The notes under the pieces were generated by a model. That model was not told where the DNA came from. It worked only from the letters and a program-made list of their open reading frames with translations, and searched no databases. Position numbers and translations under genes: made by a program. Below are positions 41,829 through 50,805 of a stretch of 64,000 bases of DNA, in pieces. This stretch comes from Tropicimonas sp033101155 (GTDB lineage: Bacteria; Pseudomonadota; Alphaproteobacteria; Rhodobacterales; Rhodobacteraceae), in the NCBI RefSeq assembly GCF_033101155.1, contig NZ_JAWMPX010000001.1, forward strand, positions 186,001 through 250,000, in the 5' to 3' direction. Position 1 is the stretch's first letter, and every line of letters begins with the position of its first letter.

Positions 41829-43073
41829 ATGACCAGTTTTGCCGAAAAAGCCCGCGCCGCGACAGAAGAGATGCGCAGCCTCTTCCCCGCCACTCCCCTC
41901 CAGCGCAACGACCACCTTTCGGATCGGTTCGGTGCTGAGATATATCTCAAGCGCGAGGACCTCGCACCCGTGCGCTCCTACAAGCTGCGCGGCGCCTTCA
42001 ACGCAATGCGAAAGGTGTTGGCCAAGCGGCCCGATCAATCGCTCTTCGTCTGCGCCTCGGCGGGCAATCATGCACAGGGCGTCGCATTCGTTTGCCGACA
42101 TTTCGGTTTGCGCGGCGTGATCTTCATGCCGGTCACGACCCCGCAGCAGAAGATCCAGAAAACGCGGGTTTTCGGTGGAGACAGCATCGAGATCCGGCTC
42201 GTCGGCGACTATTTCGACGACACGTTGGCAGAAGCCAAAGCCTGGTGCGTGGCCGAGGGCGGACATTTCCTGGCCCCGTTCGACGATCCGGATGTCATCG
42301 AGGGGCAAGCCTCGGTCATGGTCGAAATTCTGAACGAGATGGATCCGCCCGACATGGTCATCCTTCCCGTGGGTGGCGGCGGACTTTCCGGCGGCGTGAC
42401 GCAATATCTCGAAGAAGTGTCCCCTCTGGTGGGGCTCCGCTATGTGGAGCCGGCCGGCGGCGCAAGCCTGACCGCAGCCGTGGCGGCGGGCCGCCCGGTA
42501 AAACTGGAAAAGGTGAATTCCTTCGTCGATGGGGCTGCCGTGGCGCGGATCGGTGATCTGCCCTTTGCCGCGCTCAACCGGGTCGCCCCCGCGGATGTCT
42601 TGCGGGCACCGGAAGACCGCATCTGCACCACGATCATCGAGATGCTAAACGTCGAGGGAATCGTTCTGGAACCCGCCGGCGCGCTGTCAGTTGATGTCCT
42701 CCCTGATCTCGCCAACCAGATTCGCGGGCGACGTATCGTCTGTGTCACGTCCGGGGGCAATTTCGATTTCGAACGACTTCCAGAGGTCAAGGAACGCGCC
42801 CAACGCTATGCAGGCGTCAAGAAATACATTATCCTGCGGCTTCCGCAGCGCCCGGGCGCCTTGCGAGACTTTCTCGACCTGCTCGGTCCGGATGACGACA
42901 TCGCTCGCTTTGAATACATGAAGAAATCTGCGCGGAACTTCGGTTCTGTCCTCTTGGGGATCGAGACGACCCACAGGGAGAATTTCACGGCATTATTTGC
43001 GCGTCTGGAATCGGCTGGGCTGGTTTACAATGACATCACGAGCGACGAGACCTTGTCCGAGTTCGTCATCTGA
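41829..43073 (+). CDS. ilvA: Threonine ammonia-lyase, biosynthetic
   Basis: PLP-dependent threonine deaminase making 2-oxobutyrate for isoleucine. 414 residues. PLP lysine in VRSYKLRGAFNAM (K52), SAGNHAQGVAF, PVGGGGLSGGV, and a C-terminal ACT-like regulatory domain (YIILRLPQRPGALRDFLDLLG). The single short ACT-like domain fits the alphaproteobacterial form rather than the longer E. coli form. Weak ribosome site. Confidence 0.94.
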   Translation: MTSFAEKARAATEEMRSLFPATPLQRNDHLSDRFGAEIYLKREDLAPVRSYKLRGAFNAMRKVLAKRPDQSLFVCASAGNHAQGVAFVCRHFGLRGVIFMPVTTPQQKIQKTRVFGGDSIEIRLVGDYFDDTLAEAKAWCVAEGGHFLAPFDDPDVIEGQASVMVEILNEMDPPDMVILPVGGGGLSGGVTQYLEEVSPLVGLRYVEPAGGASLTAAVAAGRPVKLEKVNSFVDGAAVARIGDLPFAALNRVAPADVLRAPEDRICTTIIEMLNVEGIVLEPAGALSVDVLPDLANQIRGRRIVCVTSGGNFDFERLPEVKERAQRYAGVKKYIILRLPQRPGALRDFLDLLGPDDDIARFEYMKKSARNFGSVLLGIETTHRENFTALFARLESAGLVYNDITSDETLSEFVI

Positions 43074-43197
43074 AGGATGCTCCCGCCACACGCTTCTGGG
43101 ATCGCCGCTTGCGTCAAGCGCGATGCTTTTTGCTGTGGTCAGATCCAATCAGCCAAATCCGAGAATGATCGGCGACAGATCATCCCAGCCACTCCTC

Positions 43198-43530
43198 TCA
43201 GGCTGCCAACCCCTTTTCGAGACCATCGAAGAACTGCGCTTTCGAACGCTCGAAACATTCGAATATGGGAGCCAAAGCCACGTTTTCAGGCGCCCCACCC
43301 GCGGCAATGGTCTCTCCTGAAAGGCACATGGCTGCCAGGCTTCCGAAGCCGAGATTTGCCGAACAGCCCTTCAGAAAGTGCAGATCCTCGTGATACAGAT
43401 CCGGTTGAGGATCCTTCTTCAGTCGGGACAACAGGCCTTCGACTTCTTCGAGGAAGAGCTCGACAACCTCATCGAAATCTGACTCTCCGATTTCAGATCT
43501 GAGTTCGGATACACGCTTCCAATCGATCAT
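43198..43530 (-). CDS. Hpt-domain phosphotransfer protein
   Basis: 110-residue stand-alone histidine phosphotransfer domain. The phospho-accepting histidine is H51 in HEDLHFLKGCSANLGF, matching HxLKGxxxxLG. ATG at 43530 is chosen over 43572 as it gives a canonical four-helix length. Divergent from the REC-PP2C gene, so it likely passes phosphate to or from that receiver. The cognate kinase is not in the window. Confidence 0.85.
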   Translation of the reverse strand: MIDWKRVSELRSEIGESDFDEVVELFLEEVEGLLSRLKKDPQPDLYHEDLHFLKGCSANLGFGSLAAMCLSGETIAAGGAPENVALAPIFECFERSKAQFFDGLEKGLAA

Positions 43531-43654
43531 CTCATTCTTTCCTACGGCCTGATTCCAGTTCGGGCTGATCACAGGTTACGAGCGAGCGCTTAAAAAATGC
43601 TTAGCCTGGATAGTTCTGTAAAATGATAGACTTCATCGAGCGTTAATCCGCCTG

Positions 43655-43683
43655 TGCCACGAATTGGTTCTGCCGACGTGGCA
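43655..43683. promoter_or_regulatory. Inverted repeat upstream of the REC-PP2C gene
   Basis: Perfect 7-bp arms TGCCACG (43655-43661) and CGTGGCA (43677-43683) with a 15-base spacer, 34 bases before the ATG at 43718. Candidate operator within the divergent region. Confidence 0.4.
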
Positions 43684-43717
43684 ATAATTACTTCTCGAAG
43701 GCGGATCCCGAAACACG

Positions 43718-44986
43718 ATGACAGCAAGTTGCGCAACGAAGGAAGAGCCCGCCGCCCAGTCTCGTGTACTGGTTGTCGATGACAGCCGCCTTCAGCGACG
43801 AATCCTGACTGCTTCGCTCAAACGCTGGGGGTTCGAAGTCTCCGAGGCCGGGTCTGGGCCCGAAGCCCTGGAAATCTGCGCGAAGACGCCCCCCGACTTC
43901 GTCATCAGCGACTGGATGATGCCCGGAATGAACGGTCCGGAGTTCTGCCAGGCCTTCAGGGCCATGGACCGGGACACATATGGTTACTTCATCCTCCTGA
44001 CATCCAAATCCGAAGCTGTGGACGTTGCCCAAGGGCTGGATGCCGGTGCAGACGATTTTCTGACAAAGCCTGTCAGCGGAGACGAGCTTCGCGCACGACT
44101 CAAAGCAGGAGAGCGCATTCTTCGCATGGAGCAAGAGCTGGTAGACAAGAACCACTTGCTCAGCAGCACATTGACAGAGCTGCAGACTGTCTACGACTCC
44201 CTCGATAGCGACCTCGTCGAGGCCCGAAAACTGCAGCAGTCCCTTGTAAAGGAACGGTTCCGAAGTTTCGGCGATTCGCAGGTCTCCCTATTGTTGCGGC
44301 CAAGCGGCCATGTCGGCGGCGATCTGGTCGGCTTCTTCCCCATTAACGCCAGCCGCGTCGCCGTCTTTTCAATCGATGTTTCCGGCCACGGTGTGACGTC
44401 CGCACTGATGACGGCGCGTCTTGCGGGCTTTCTCTCCGGCAGTTCGGTAGACCAGAATGTTGCTCTCTTCGAAGGCGAGTTCGGTATCTATGATGCCCAT
44501 CCGCCGGAAATGGTTGCCGAACGCCTCAACGAGCTGACGCTTGACGAGATTCAGACGGAGACCTATTTTACCCTCCTTTTCGCAGAGATCGATCTTGTCA
44601 GCGGACACGGAATGCTTGTCCAGGCCGGCCACCCGTATCCCGCGATTCAGCGCGCTGACGGACATATCGAGTTCATCGGCGAAGGAGGCCTGCCAGTGGG
44701 GCTCGTTCCCGGGGCCAGTTACCAGAGGGTCGAGTTCGATCTCGGCAAGGGAGATAGGTTGTTCATCGTTTCCGACGGGGTCACCGAATGCGAGACAGCG
44801 GATGGCCAAATGTATGACGAGGAAGGCATTCGCCATGCGATGACGGACAATCACAGGCTAAAGGGCCCTGACTTTCTAGAGGCACTAACCTGGAACCTGC
44901 ATTGCCATGCCGGCGAGAAAGAGTTCACCGACGACGTGTCTGCTGTTCTGTTCGAATTTGGCGGACCGAAGCGGAATGCGGATTAG
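43718..44986 (+). CDS. Response regulator with PP2C/SpoIIE-type serine phosphatase output
   Basis: 422-residue two-domain protein. Receiver domain (residues 15-130): acidic pair D21/D22, phospho-acceptor D65 in VISDWMMPGMNGPEF, T95 and K117 (FLTKP). A coiled-coil linker (about 130-180) leads to a SpoIIE/RsbU-like phosphatase: RPSGHVGGDLVGFF, FSIDVSGHGVTSALMTA, VQAGHPYPAI, FIVSDGVTEC, TDDVSAVLFEF with metal-binding aspartates. Such proteins usually dephosphorylate an anti-sigma-factor antagonist in a partner-switching pathway. No STAS or anti-sigma gene is adjacent. Confidence 0.92.
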   Translation: MTASCATKEEPAAQSRVLVVDDSRLQRRILTASLKRWGFEVSEAGSGPEALEICAKTPPDFVISDWMMPGMNGPEFCQAFRAMDRDTYGYFILLTSKSEAVDVAQGLDAGADDFLTKPVSGDELRARLKAGERILRMEQELVDKNHLLSSTLTELQTVYDSLDSDLVEARKLQQSLVKERFRSFGDSQVSLLLRPSGHVGGDLVGFFPINASRVAVFSIDVSGHGVTSALMTARLAGFLSGSSVDQNVALFEGEFGIYDAHPPEMVAERLNELTLDEIQTETYFTLLFAEIDLVSGHGMLVQAGHPYPAIQRADGHIEFIGEGGLPVGLVPGASYQRVEFDLGKGDRLFIVSDGVTECETADGQMYDEEGIRHAMTDNHRLKGPDFLEALTWNLHCHAGEKEFTDDVSAVLFEFGGPKRNAD

Positions 44987-45024
44987 GGTAGCGTCTCTAG
45001 GCTGCCTGAGCCCTGATCGTTGAA

Positions 45025-45459
45025 TCAGATACACAATCGCAAGAAATCACGGTCTCCCGCGTTGCCAAGCACGTTCGCTGCCTCGCGACCTGGCATCCAT
45101 ACGGCCATGTGGCCAGGCTCAGTCGGCGCAGATCGGCGCAGGACAGGAGTCGCAAGGTAGATCGTGCAGAGTTTCTCGGCCCAGAGATCGTAGTCGGGCA
45201 TAAAAGCGAAACGCCGGAACGCTCCAATGCGCCGCTCGACACGGATCGACCAGCCGGTCTCCTCGAGAACTTCCCGATGCAGCGCTGCCAACGGCTGCTC
45301 TCCTGGGTCGATCCCGCCACCGGGAAGCTGGAGTTCCGGCACCGGGGCCGCCTGATGCGTCAGCAATACAAGTCCACCGCGTTCCAAAACCGCATAGACA
45401 CCCGGTCGCAAACGATAGTTCTTGCCCGCAACAAAACGCTCGCCGACACGTCGGATCAT
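45025..45459 (-). CDS. Nudix hydrolase
   Basis: 144-residue Nudix protein with the box GGGIDPGEQPLAALHREVLEETGW (fits GX5EX7REUXEEXGU). It starts MIRRVGERFVAGKNYRLRPGVYAVL when begun at 45459; a start at 45483 is possible. Substrate unknown. Divergent from hslO. Confidence 0.83.
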   Translation of the reverse strand: MIRRVGERFVAGKNYRLRPGVYAVLERGGLVLLTHQAAPVPELQLPGGGIDPGEQPLAALHREVLEETGWSIRVERRIGAFRRFAFMPDYDLWAEKLCTIYLATPVLRRSAPTEPGHMAVWMPGREAANVLGNAGDRDFLRLCI

Positions 45460-45536
45460 GTCCGCCCCCTTTTCACCACGCATTGCCGCGCCTACATGGC
45501 TGCGATATGCCAGCGACAGGCCTGCAAGGAAACCCC

Positions 45537-46532
45537 ATGACCATTGGCTCCAGAATCGCGTGGGACGACACCGTCCTGCCTTTCCAACTCGACCGTTCCG
45601 ACATTCGCGGCCGGATCGCCCGCCTCGACGGTGTTCTGGATCGCGTCCTGGAACAGCATGATTACCCCCCCGCCATCGAGGCGCTCGTGGCGGAGATGAC
45701 CCTGCTGACCGCCCTGATCGGCCAGACCATCAAGCTGCGCTGGAAGCTCTCGCTGCAGGTGCGCGGCGACGGGCCAGCGCGATTGATCGCGACCGATTAT
45801 TACGCGCCCGGCGAGGACGGCACGCCCGCACGCATCCGTGCCTATGCCAGCTTTGATGAAAACCGGCCGCTCGACGGCGACCCGTTCAAGCTGATCGGCA
45901 AGGGCTATTTTGCGATCCTGATCGACCAGGGCGGCGGCACCGCGCCCTATCAAGGCATCACGCCGATTGCCGGCGACAGCCTTGGGCAATGTGCCGAGAC
46001 CTATTTCGCGCAATCCGAACAACTTCCGACCCGCTTCGAGTTGAGCTTCGGGCATTCGACCGGCCAAGACCATTCCGGCTGGCGGGCAGGTGGAATCATG
46101 CTGCAATCCATGCCGAAGGCCGCGCCTGCGATCGCGGCCGAGAAAGGCGAAGAGGCACCACGCCTGCTAACCGCCGACGATATCCTCGAAGGCGAAGAGG
46201 GCGAGAACTGGCAACGTGCCAATATTCTCCTCGACACGGTCGGGGAGTTGGAACTGGTCGGCCCGTCCGTCCAGCCGACCGAACTGCTCGTCCGGCTCTT
46301 CAATGAAGAGATTCCCCGGGTCTTTGACAGCCAGCCTGTCGAATTCGGCTGCACCTGTTCGGAAGACAAGGTCCGGCAGTCGCTCTCGATCTACTCGGCG
46401 CGGGATATCGGCCACATGACAACCGACGCGGGCACGGTAACCGCAGACTGCCAGTTCTGTGGCGCGCATTACGTCTTCGATCCCAGGACGCTCGGCTTCG
46501 AAGCCGAGGAGGTGCCGGGTGACAAGTCGTGA
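45537..46532 (+). CDS. hslO: Hsp33 redox-activated chaperone
   Basis: 331-residue holdase activated by oxidation of its zinc centre. C-terminal cysteines follow the Hsp33 pattern: FGCTCSEDKV and ADCQFCGAHY (CxC and CxxC). N-terminal LTALIGQTIKLRWKLSLQVRGDGP is typical. ATG at 45537 has AAGGA 6 bases upstream. Overlaps the CoA pyrophosphatase start by 14 bases. Confidence 0.94.
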   Translation: MTIGSRIAWDDTVLPFQLDRSDIRGRIARLDGVLDRVLEQHDYPPAIEALVAEMTLLTALIGQTIKLRWKLSLQVRGDGPARLIATDYYAPGEDGTPARIRAYASFDENRPLDGDPFKLIGKGYFAILIDQGGGTAPYQGITPIAGDSLGQCAETYFAQSEQLPTRFELSFGHSTGQDHSGWRAGGIMLQSMPKAAPAIAAEKGEEAPRLLTADDILEGEEGENWQRANILLDTVGELELVGPSVQPTELLVRLFNEEIPRVFDSQPVEFGCTCSEDKVRQSLSIYSARDIGHMTTDAGTVTADCQFCGAHYVFDPRTLGFEAEEVPGDKS

Positions 46533-47124
46533 CGCACTCCGGGAACAGCTGCTCGGCGCAATAGACGCGCCGGGCAGCCCGTCCTCGGATTATGACCTTA
46601 ATGCCGATGTCCAGCTGCCGCCGAATCGCAAGCTTCGGGCGGCGGCCGTGCTGGTGCCGATCTCGCTGGAGCCGCGCGGCGTGCGGCTCTACCTGACCAA
46701 ACGGTCGTCGCGGCTCAAGCACCATCCGGGGCAGGTCGCCTTTCCGGGCGGCAAGCTGGACGAAGGCGATTCCGGAACCGAGGCCGCCGCCCTGCGCGAG
46801 GCGCAGGAGGAGATCGGGCTGGCTCCCGAGACGGTCGAAATCCTGGGAACGCTGCCGAGCCATGAAACCGTCACCGGCTTCGACGTAACCCCGGTTGTCG
46901 GGCTGTTGCATCAGAGCTTCGAGCCAGTGCCCGAGCCGGGCGAAGTTCAGGAAGTTTTCACCGTCCCGCTGGAGCTGGTTACAAATCCCGACCGCTTCTC
47001 TATCGAGCGGAGGCGCTGGCGCGGAAGCTGGCGCAGCTTCTACACGGTTCCGCATGGGCCATATTATATCTGGGGCGCAACAGCGCGTATGCTCCGTGCC
47101 CTTGCCGATCGGATGCCGAAATGA
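46519..47124 (+). CDS. CoA pyrophosphatase (Nudix family)
   Basis: 201-residue Nudix enzyme of the CoA diphosphatase (NudL/YeaB) group. The CoA motif region LYLTKRSSRLKHHPGQVAFPGG is followed by the Nudix box GGKLDEGDSGTEAAALREAQEEIGL. GTG start at 46519 with GAGGAGG upstream. It overlaps hslO before it and cca after it. Confidence 0.9.
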   Translation: MTSRDALREQLLGAIDAPGSPSSDYDLNADVQLPPNRKLRAAAVLVPISLEPRGVRLYLTKRSSRLKHHPGQVAFPGGKLDEGDSGTEAAALREAQEEIGLAPETVEILGTLPSHETVTGFDVTPVVGLLHQSFEPVPEPGEVQEVFTVPLELVTNPDRFSIERRRWRGSWRSFYTVPHGPYYIWGATARMLRALADRMPK

Positions 47125-48278
47125 AAATCGACGCGCCCTGGCTCGACGCTCCGGAAGTGCAGCATATCTGCGCGCTGTTGGAAGCGGCGGGGCACAGGGC
47201 GCTCTTTGTCGGCGGATGCGTTCGGAATACGCTGCTCGGCTATCCTGTCAGCGACCATGATCTCTCGACCGACGCGACGCCGCAAACCGTCATCGCTCTG
47301 ATGAAGGATGCCGGGCTGAAAGTCATCCCGACCGGGATCGAACATGGAACCGTGACTGTCGTCATCTCCGACGAGGTCTTCGAGATAACGACATTCCGGC
47401 TGGATGTCGCCACCGATGGGCGCCGCGCGGTGGTTCGCTTCGCGACCGATGTCCACGCCGACGCGCGACGGCGCGACTTCACCATGAACGCGATCTATTG
47501 CGACTGCCGGGGCGATATTGTCGATCCGTTGGACGGAATGCCCGACCTGCGCGCCCGGCGGTTGCGCTTTGTTGGCCAGGCAAAAAACAGGGTGCGGGAG
47601 GATTACCTCCGGATTCTGCGGTTCTTCCGTTTCTCTGCCTGGTATGCCGACCCCGAACAGGGAATGGATCCCGACGCGCTTGAGGCCTGCGCGACCCATC
47701 TCGACGGGCTGTCGCGTATTTCGGCAGAACGGGTTGGTGCGGAGATGCGAAAGCTGCTCTCGGCGCCAGAGCCGAGCCAGGCCGTGTCGGTTATGCAGAC
47801 GACCGGCGTACTGAACACGATCCTGCCCGGCGCGGACGTGACCGCACTGCCGATCCTCGTGCACCTGGAGGAGTTGCTCGGTCGCGCGCCCGACCCCGTT
47901 CTGCGGCTCGCCGCTCTTGGAGGCGAAGATGTCTCCCGACGCCTGCGCCTGAGTCGACGTGATGCGCGACGGCTGCAGGCCGTTTCCGACGCCGCGCGTT
48001 CCGGCCAATCCGCAGGCGAGATGGGCTATCGGCTCGGCGAGACCGACGGAACCGCCGCCGTGATCCTGCAGGATGCGTTGATGGGCGTAACCGTGCCGCC
48101 GCAAGCGCTGGAAGCAGCGGCGCACGGGGCTGATGCGGTGTTCCCCGTCAAGGCGCAGGATCTGATGCCGGCCCTGTCCGGCTCGGAGATCGGGACTGCG
48201 ATGAAGAGTCTGGAACGACTCTGGATCGAGTCCGGCTTCAAGCTCGACCGCGAGGCCTTGCTGGCGAGCCTGTCATGA
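47121..48278 (+). CDS. cca: CCA tRNA nucleotidyltransferase / poly(A) polymerase family
   Basis: 385-residue class II nucleotidyltransferase that adds or repairs tRNA CCA ends. FVGGCVRNTLLG, catalytic DHDLSTDATPQ (D45, D47), HGTVTVVI, RRRDFTMNAIYCD and REDYLRILRFFRFSA with the neck and body regions following. Overlaps both neighbours by four bases. CCA-adding is more likely than poly(A) polymerase in this clade, but sequence alone does not prove it. Confidence 0.92.
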   Translation: MKIDAPWLDAPEVQHICALLEAAGHRALFVGGCVRNTLLGYPVSDHDLSTDATPQTVIALMKDAGLKVIPTGIEHGTVTVVISDEVFEITTFRLDVATDGRRAVVRFATDVHADARRRDFTMNAIYCDCRGDIVDPLDGMPDLRARRLRFVGQAKNRVREDYLRILRFFRFSAWYADPEQGMDPDALEACATHLDGLSRISAERVGAEMRKLLSAPEPSQAVSVMQTTGVLNTILPGADVTALPILVHLEELLGRAPDPVLRLAALGGEDVSRRLRLSRRDARRLQAVSDAARSGQSAGEMGYRLGETDGTAAVILQDALMGVTVPPQALEAAAHGADAVFPVKAQDLMPALSGSEIGTAMKSLERLWIESGFKLDREALLASLS

Positions 48279-48871
48279 CCTTTGATGCCTTTCTTGCCCT
48301 GCTGGCGCTCTCCGCGGTGGCCGCGTTCTCACCCGGACCAAACAACGCGCTCGTGGCAAGCTCCGGCGCCACCTTCGGACTGTGGCGAACCTGGCCGCAC
48401 GTGCTGGGAATTGCGTTTGGCTTCCCGGTCATGATCTTCCTTGTCGGGTTCTTCCTTGGCGAGCTTTTTCAGACCTCGCCACTCTTGCGCGAGGCGCTCC
48501 GCTGGATGGGCGCGGCGATCCTGCTTTGGCTGGCCTGGAAAATCGCAACAACGGGCGGCCTCGGAGCGCCAGGCAAGGAACCTCGGCCGTTCACCTTCCT
48601 CGAAGCGGCCGCCTTCCAATGGATCAACCCCAAGGGTTGGGCCATGGCAATTGCCATAACGGTGCAATTTATCCGCCCCGAAGCGCCGCTCGCCTCTGCG
48701 CTGACCCTTGGCAGCGTCTTCGTTTTCATGGGGCTGAGCTCTGCCACGATCTGGGCTCTTCTTGGCCAGGCGATCACCGGTTGGTTGAGCAACCCGCGCA
48801 AACTCCGTGCCTTCAACATCGCCATGGCGGCGATCCTTGCCGCCTGCGTGGCGCTGCTCTTCCTCGAGTGA
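48275..48871 (+). CDS. LysE-family amino-acid exporter
   Basis: 198-residue inner-membrane translocator of the LysE/RhtB family with about six hydrophobic segments. AFSPGPNNALVASSGATFGL is the family's N-terminal signature; FQWINPKGWAMAIAI is the second. ATG overlaps the cca stop. Substrate unknown. Confidence 0.88.
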   Translation: MTFDAFLALLALSAVAAFSPGPNNALVASSGATFGLWRTWPHVLGIAFGFPVMIFLVGFFLGELFQTSPLLREALRWMGAAILLWLAWKIATTGGLGAPGKEPRPFTFLEAAAFQWINPKGWAMAIAITVQFIRPEAPLASALTLGSVFVFMGLSSATIWALLGQAITGWLSNPRKLRAFNIAMAAILAACVALLFLE

Positions 48872-48951
48872 CCCCGCTTTTCCCGCCTCGAGATTTCCTG
48901 TAACACGGACCTGCTATCTCTGGCCCTCCCCATTGCCAAAGGCAGATCCCC

Positions 48952-50805
48952 GTGTTCCGACGCTTCGAAAAACTTGTCGATCCTTATACGCCGTATGAGG
49001 AGACCGACACGCCGCCGAGCCGGCTGTGGCCCTTCCTCTGGGCCTATTCTCAGCCGTTCAAGCGGGTTTTCGTGGTGGCCGCGCTGCTCTCTGTCATCGT
49101 GGCGGCGGTCGAGATCGGGCTGATCCACTACATGGGGCGCGTGGTCGATATCCTCTCCAAGACCTCCCCGGCCGAGGTCTGGACGGAGTATCGCTGGGAG
49201 CTGATCGGCATTGCCGCTTTTATCCTCCTGTTGCGGCCACTTCTTCAGGCGCTCGATGTGCTGGTGCTCAACAACGGCATCATGCCGAATTTCGGCACGC
49301 TGATCCGTTGGCGTTCGCACAGGCACGTGCTTCGACAATCGGTCGGCTGGTTCGAGAATGATTTTGCCGGGCGGATCGCCAACCGGATCATGCAGACCCC
49401 GCCCGCCGCCGGCGAGGCGATTTTCCAGGTCTTCGACGCACTGACCTTCGCGCTGGCTTATCTCGTCGGCGCTGCTGTTCTGCTCGCACAGGCCGATGCG
49501 CGACTGACCCTGCCTCTGCTCCTGTGGTTCGCCGCCTATGCGCTGCTGCTGCGCTGGACGATCAATCGGGTCGGGCCGGCCTCCAAGGCGGCGTCCGATG
49601 CGCGCAGCGAAGTCACCGGGCGCGTGGTCGACAGCTACACCAATATCCATTCGGTCAAGATGTTCGCCCATCACGACCGCGAGCTGGACTATGCGAAGGA
49701 AGCCATCGAGACCACGCGCCGGACCTTCCAGAAGGAAATGCGGATCTACACGGTCATGGATATCTCGCTGACAATCATCAATGGCTGGCTGATTGTCGGT
49801 GTCGTTGGCTGGTGCGTGGCGCTCTGGATGCAAGGGTCCGCCTCTGTCGGCGTGGTCGCCGCCGCCACCGCGCTGACACTGCGGCTCAACGCCATGACGG
49901 GCTGGATCATGTGGGCCGTTTCGTCCTTCTTCCGCAATCTTGGCGTCGTGGCCGAGGGGATGGAGACCATTGCCCAGCCCATCGAACTGACCGACGCACC
50001 GAACGCCCCAACGCTGGAGCTGACCGAGGGGCGGATCACCTTCGACGCTGTCAGCCACCATTATGGGCGCGGCGCCGGCGGGCTGGACCGGCTGACGTTG
50101 GACATCGCGCCGGGCGAGAAGGTCGGGCTGATCGGACGCTCCGGGGCTGGCAAATCGACACTGGTGAAGCTGTTGCTCCGCTTCTACGATCCCGAGGACG
50201 GCCATATCGAGATCGACGGGCAGGACGTGACCAGCGTTGCGCAGGACAGCCTTCGAAGCCATATCGGCATGGTGCAGCAGGATTCCGCATTGCTGCATCG
50301 CTCGATTGCCGAGAACATCCTCTATGGTCGCCCCGATGCAACCGAGGCGGAGATGATTGCCGCCGCAAAACGCGCCGCGGCGCATGAATTCATCGAGGAG
50401 TTGAGCGATCACGAGGGTCAGTCCGGCTATGACGCAAAGGTCGGCGAACGCGGCGTGAAGCTGTCTGGCGGGCAACGCCAGCGGATCGCGCTGGCCCGTG
50501 TCATCCTCAAGGATGCGCCAATTCTCCTGCTCGACGAAGCAACCTCCGCGCTCGACAGCGAAATCGAGGCCGCCATCCAGGACACGCTTTACGGCGTGAT
50601 GGAAGGCAAGACCGTGATCGCCATCGCTCACCGGCTCTCGACCATCGCCAGAATGGACCGCATCCTCGTGCTGGATGACGGCCATATCGCAGAGCAGGGC
50701 ACGCATGCCGAACTGCTGGCCGCGGGCGGGCTCTATGCGCGCTTCTGGCAGCGTCAATCGGGCGGGTTCATCGGACTCGATTCGAGTGGAGAAGCCGCCG
50801 AATGA
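48952..50805 (+). CDS. ABC exporter, fused membrane and ATPase domains (first of pair)
   Basis: 617-residue type IV ABC exporter half-transporter. Six-helix membrane domain (residues about 30-330) then ATPase: Walker A GRSGAGKST, Q-loop QQDSALLH, signature LSGGQRQRIALARV, Walker B ILLLDEATSALD, H-loop IAIAHRLS. Start is GTG at 48952. Overlaps the second ABC gene by four bases; the two may form a heterodimer, though both sites look intact. Confidence 0.9.
   Translation: MFRRFEKLVDPYTPYEETDTPPSRLWPFLWAYSQPFKRVFVVAALLSVIVAAVEIGLIHYMGRVVDILSKTSPAEVWTEYRWELIGIAAFILLLRPLLQALDVLVLNNGIMPNFGTLIRWRSHRHVLRQSVGWFENDFAGRIANRIMQTPPAAGEAIFQVFDALTFALAYLVGAAVLLAQADARLTLPLLLWFAAYALLLRWTINRVGPASKAASDARSEVTGRVVDSYTNIHSVKMFAHHDRELDYAKEAIETTRRTFQKEMRIYTVMDISLTIINGWLIVGVVGWCVALWMQGSASVGVVAAATALTLRLNAMTGWIMWAVSSFFRNLGVVAEGMETIAQPIELTDAPNAPTLELTEGRITFDAVSHHYGRGAGGLDRLTLDIAPGEKVGLIGRSGAGKSTLVKLLLRFYDPEDGHIEIDGQDVTSVAQDSLRSHIGMVQQDSALLHRSIAENILYGRPDATEAEMIAAAKRAAAHEFIEELSDHEGQSGYDAKVGERGVKLSGGQRQRIALARVILKDAPILLLDEATSALDSEIEAAIQDTLYGVMEGKTVIAIAHRLSTIARMDRILVLDDGHIAEQGTHAELLAAGGLYARFWQRQSGGFIGLDSSGEAAE

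Noticed and set aside
48469..50757. Long minus-strand open frame opposite lysE and the first ABC exporter
   Set aside because: Antisense shadow of two clear membrane-protein genes.
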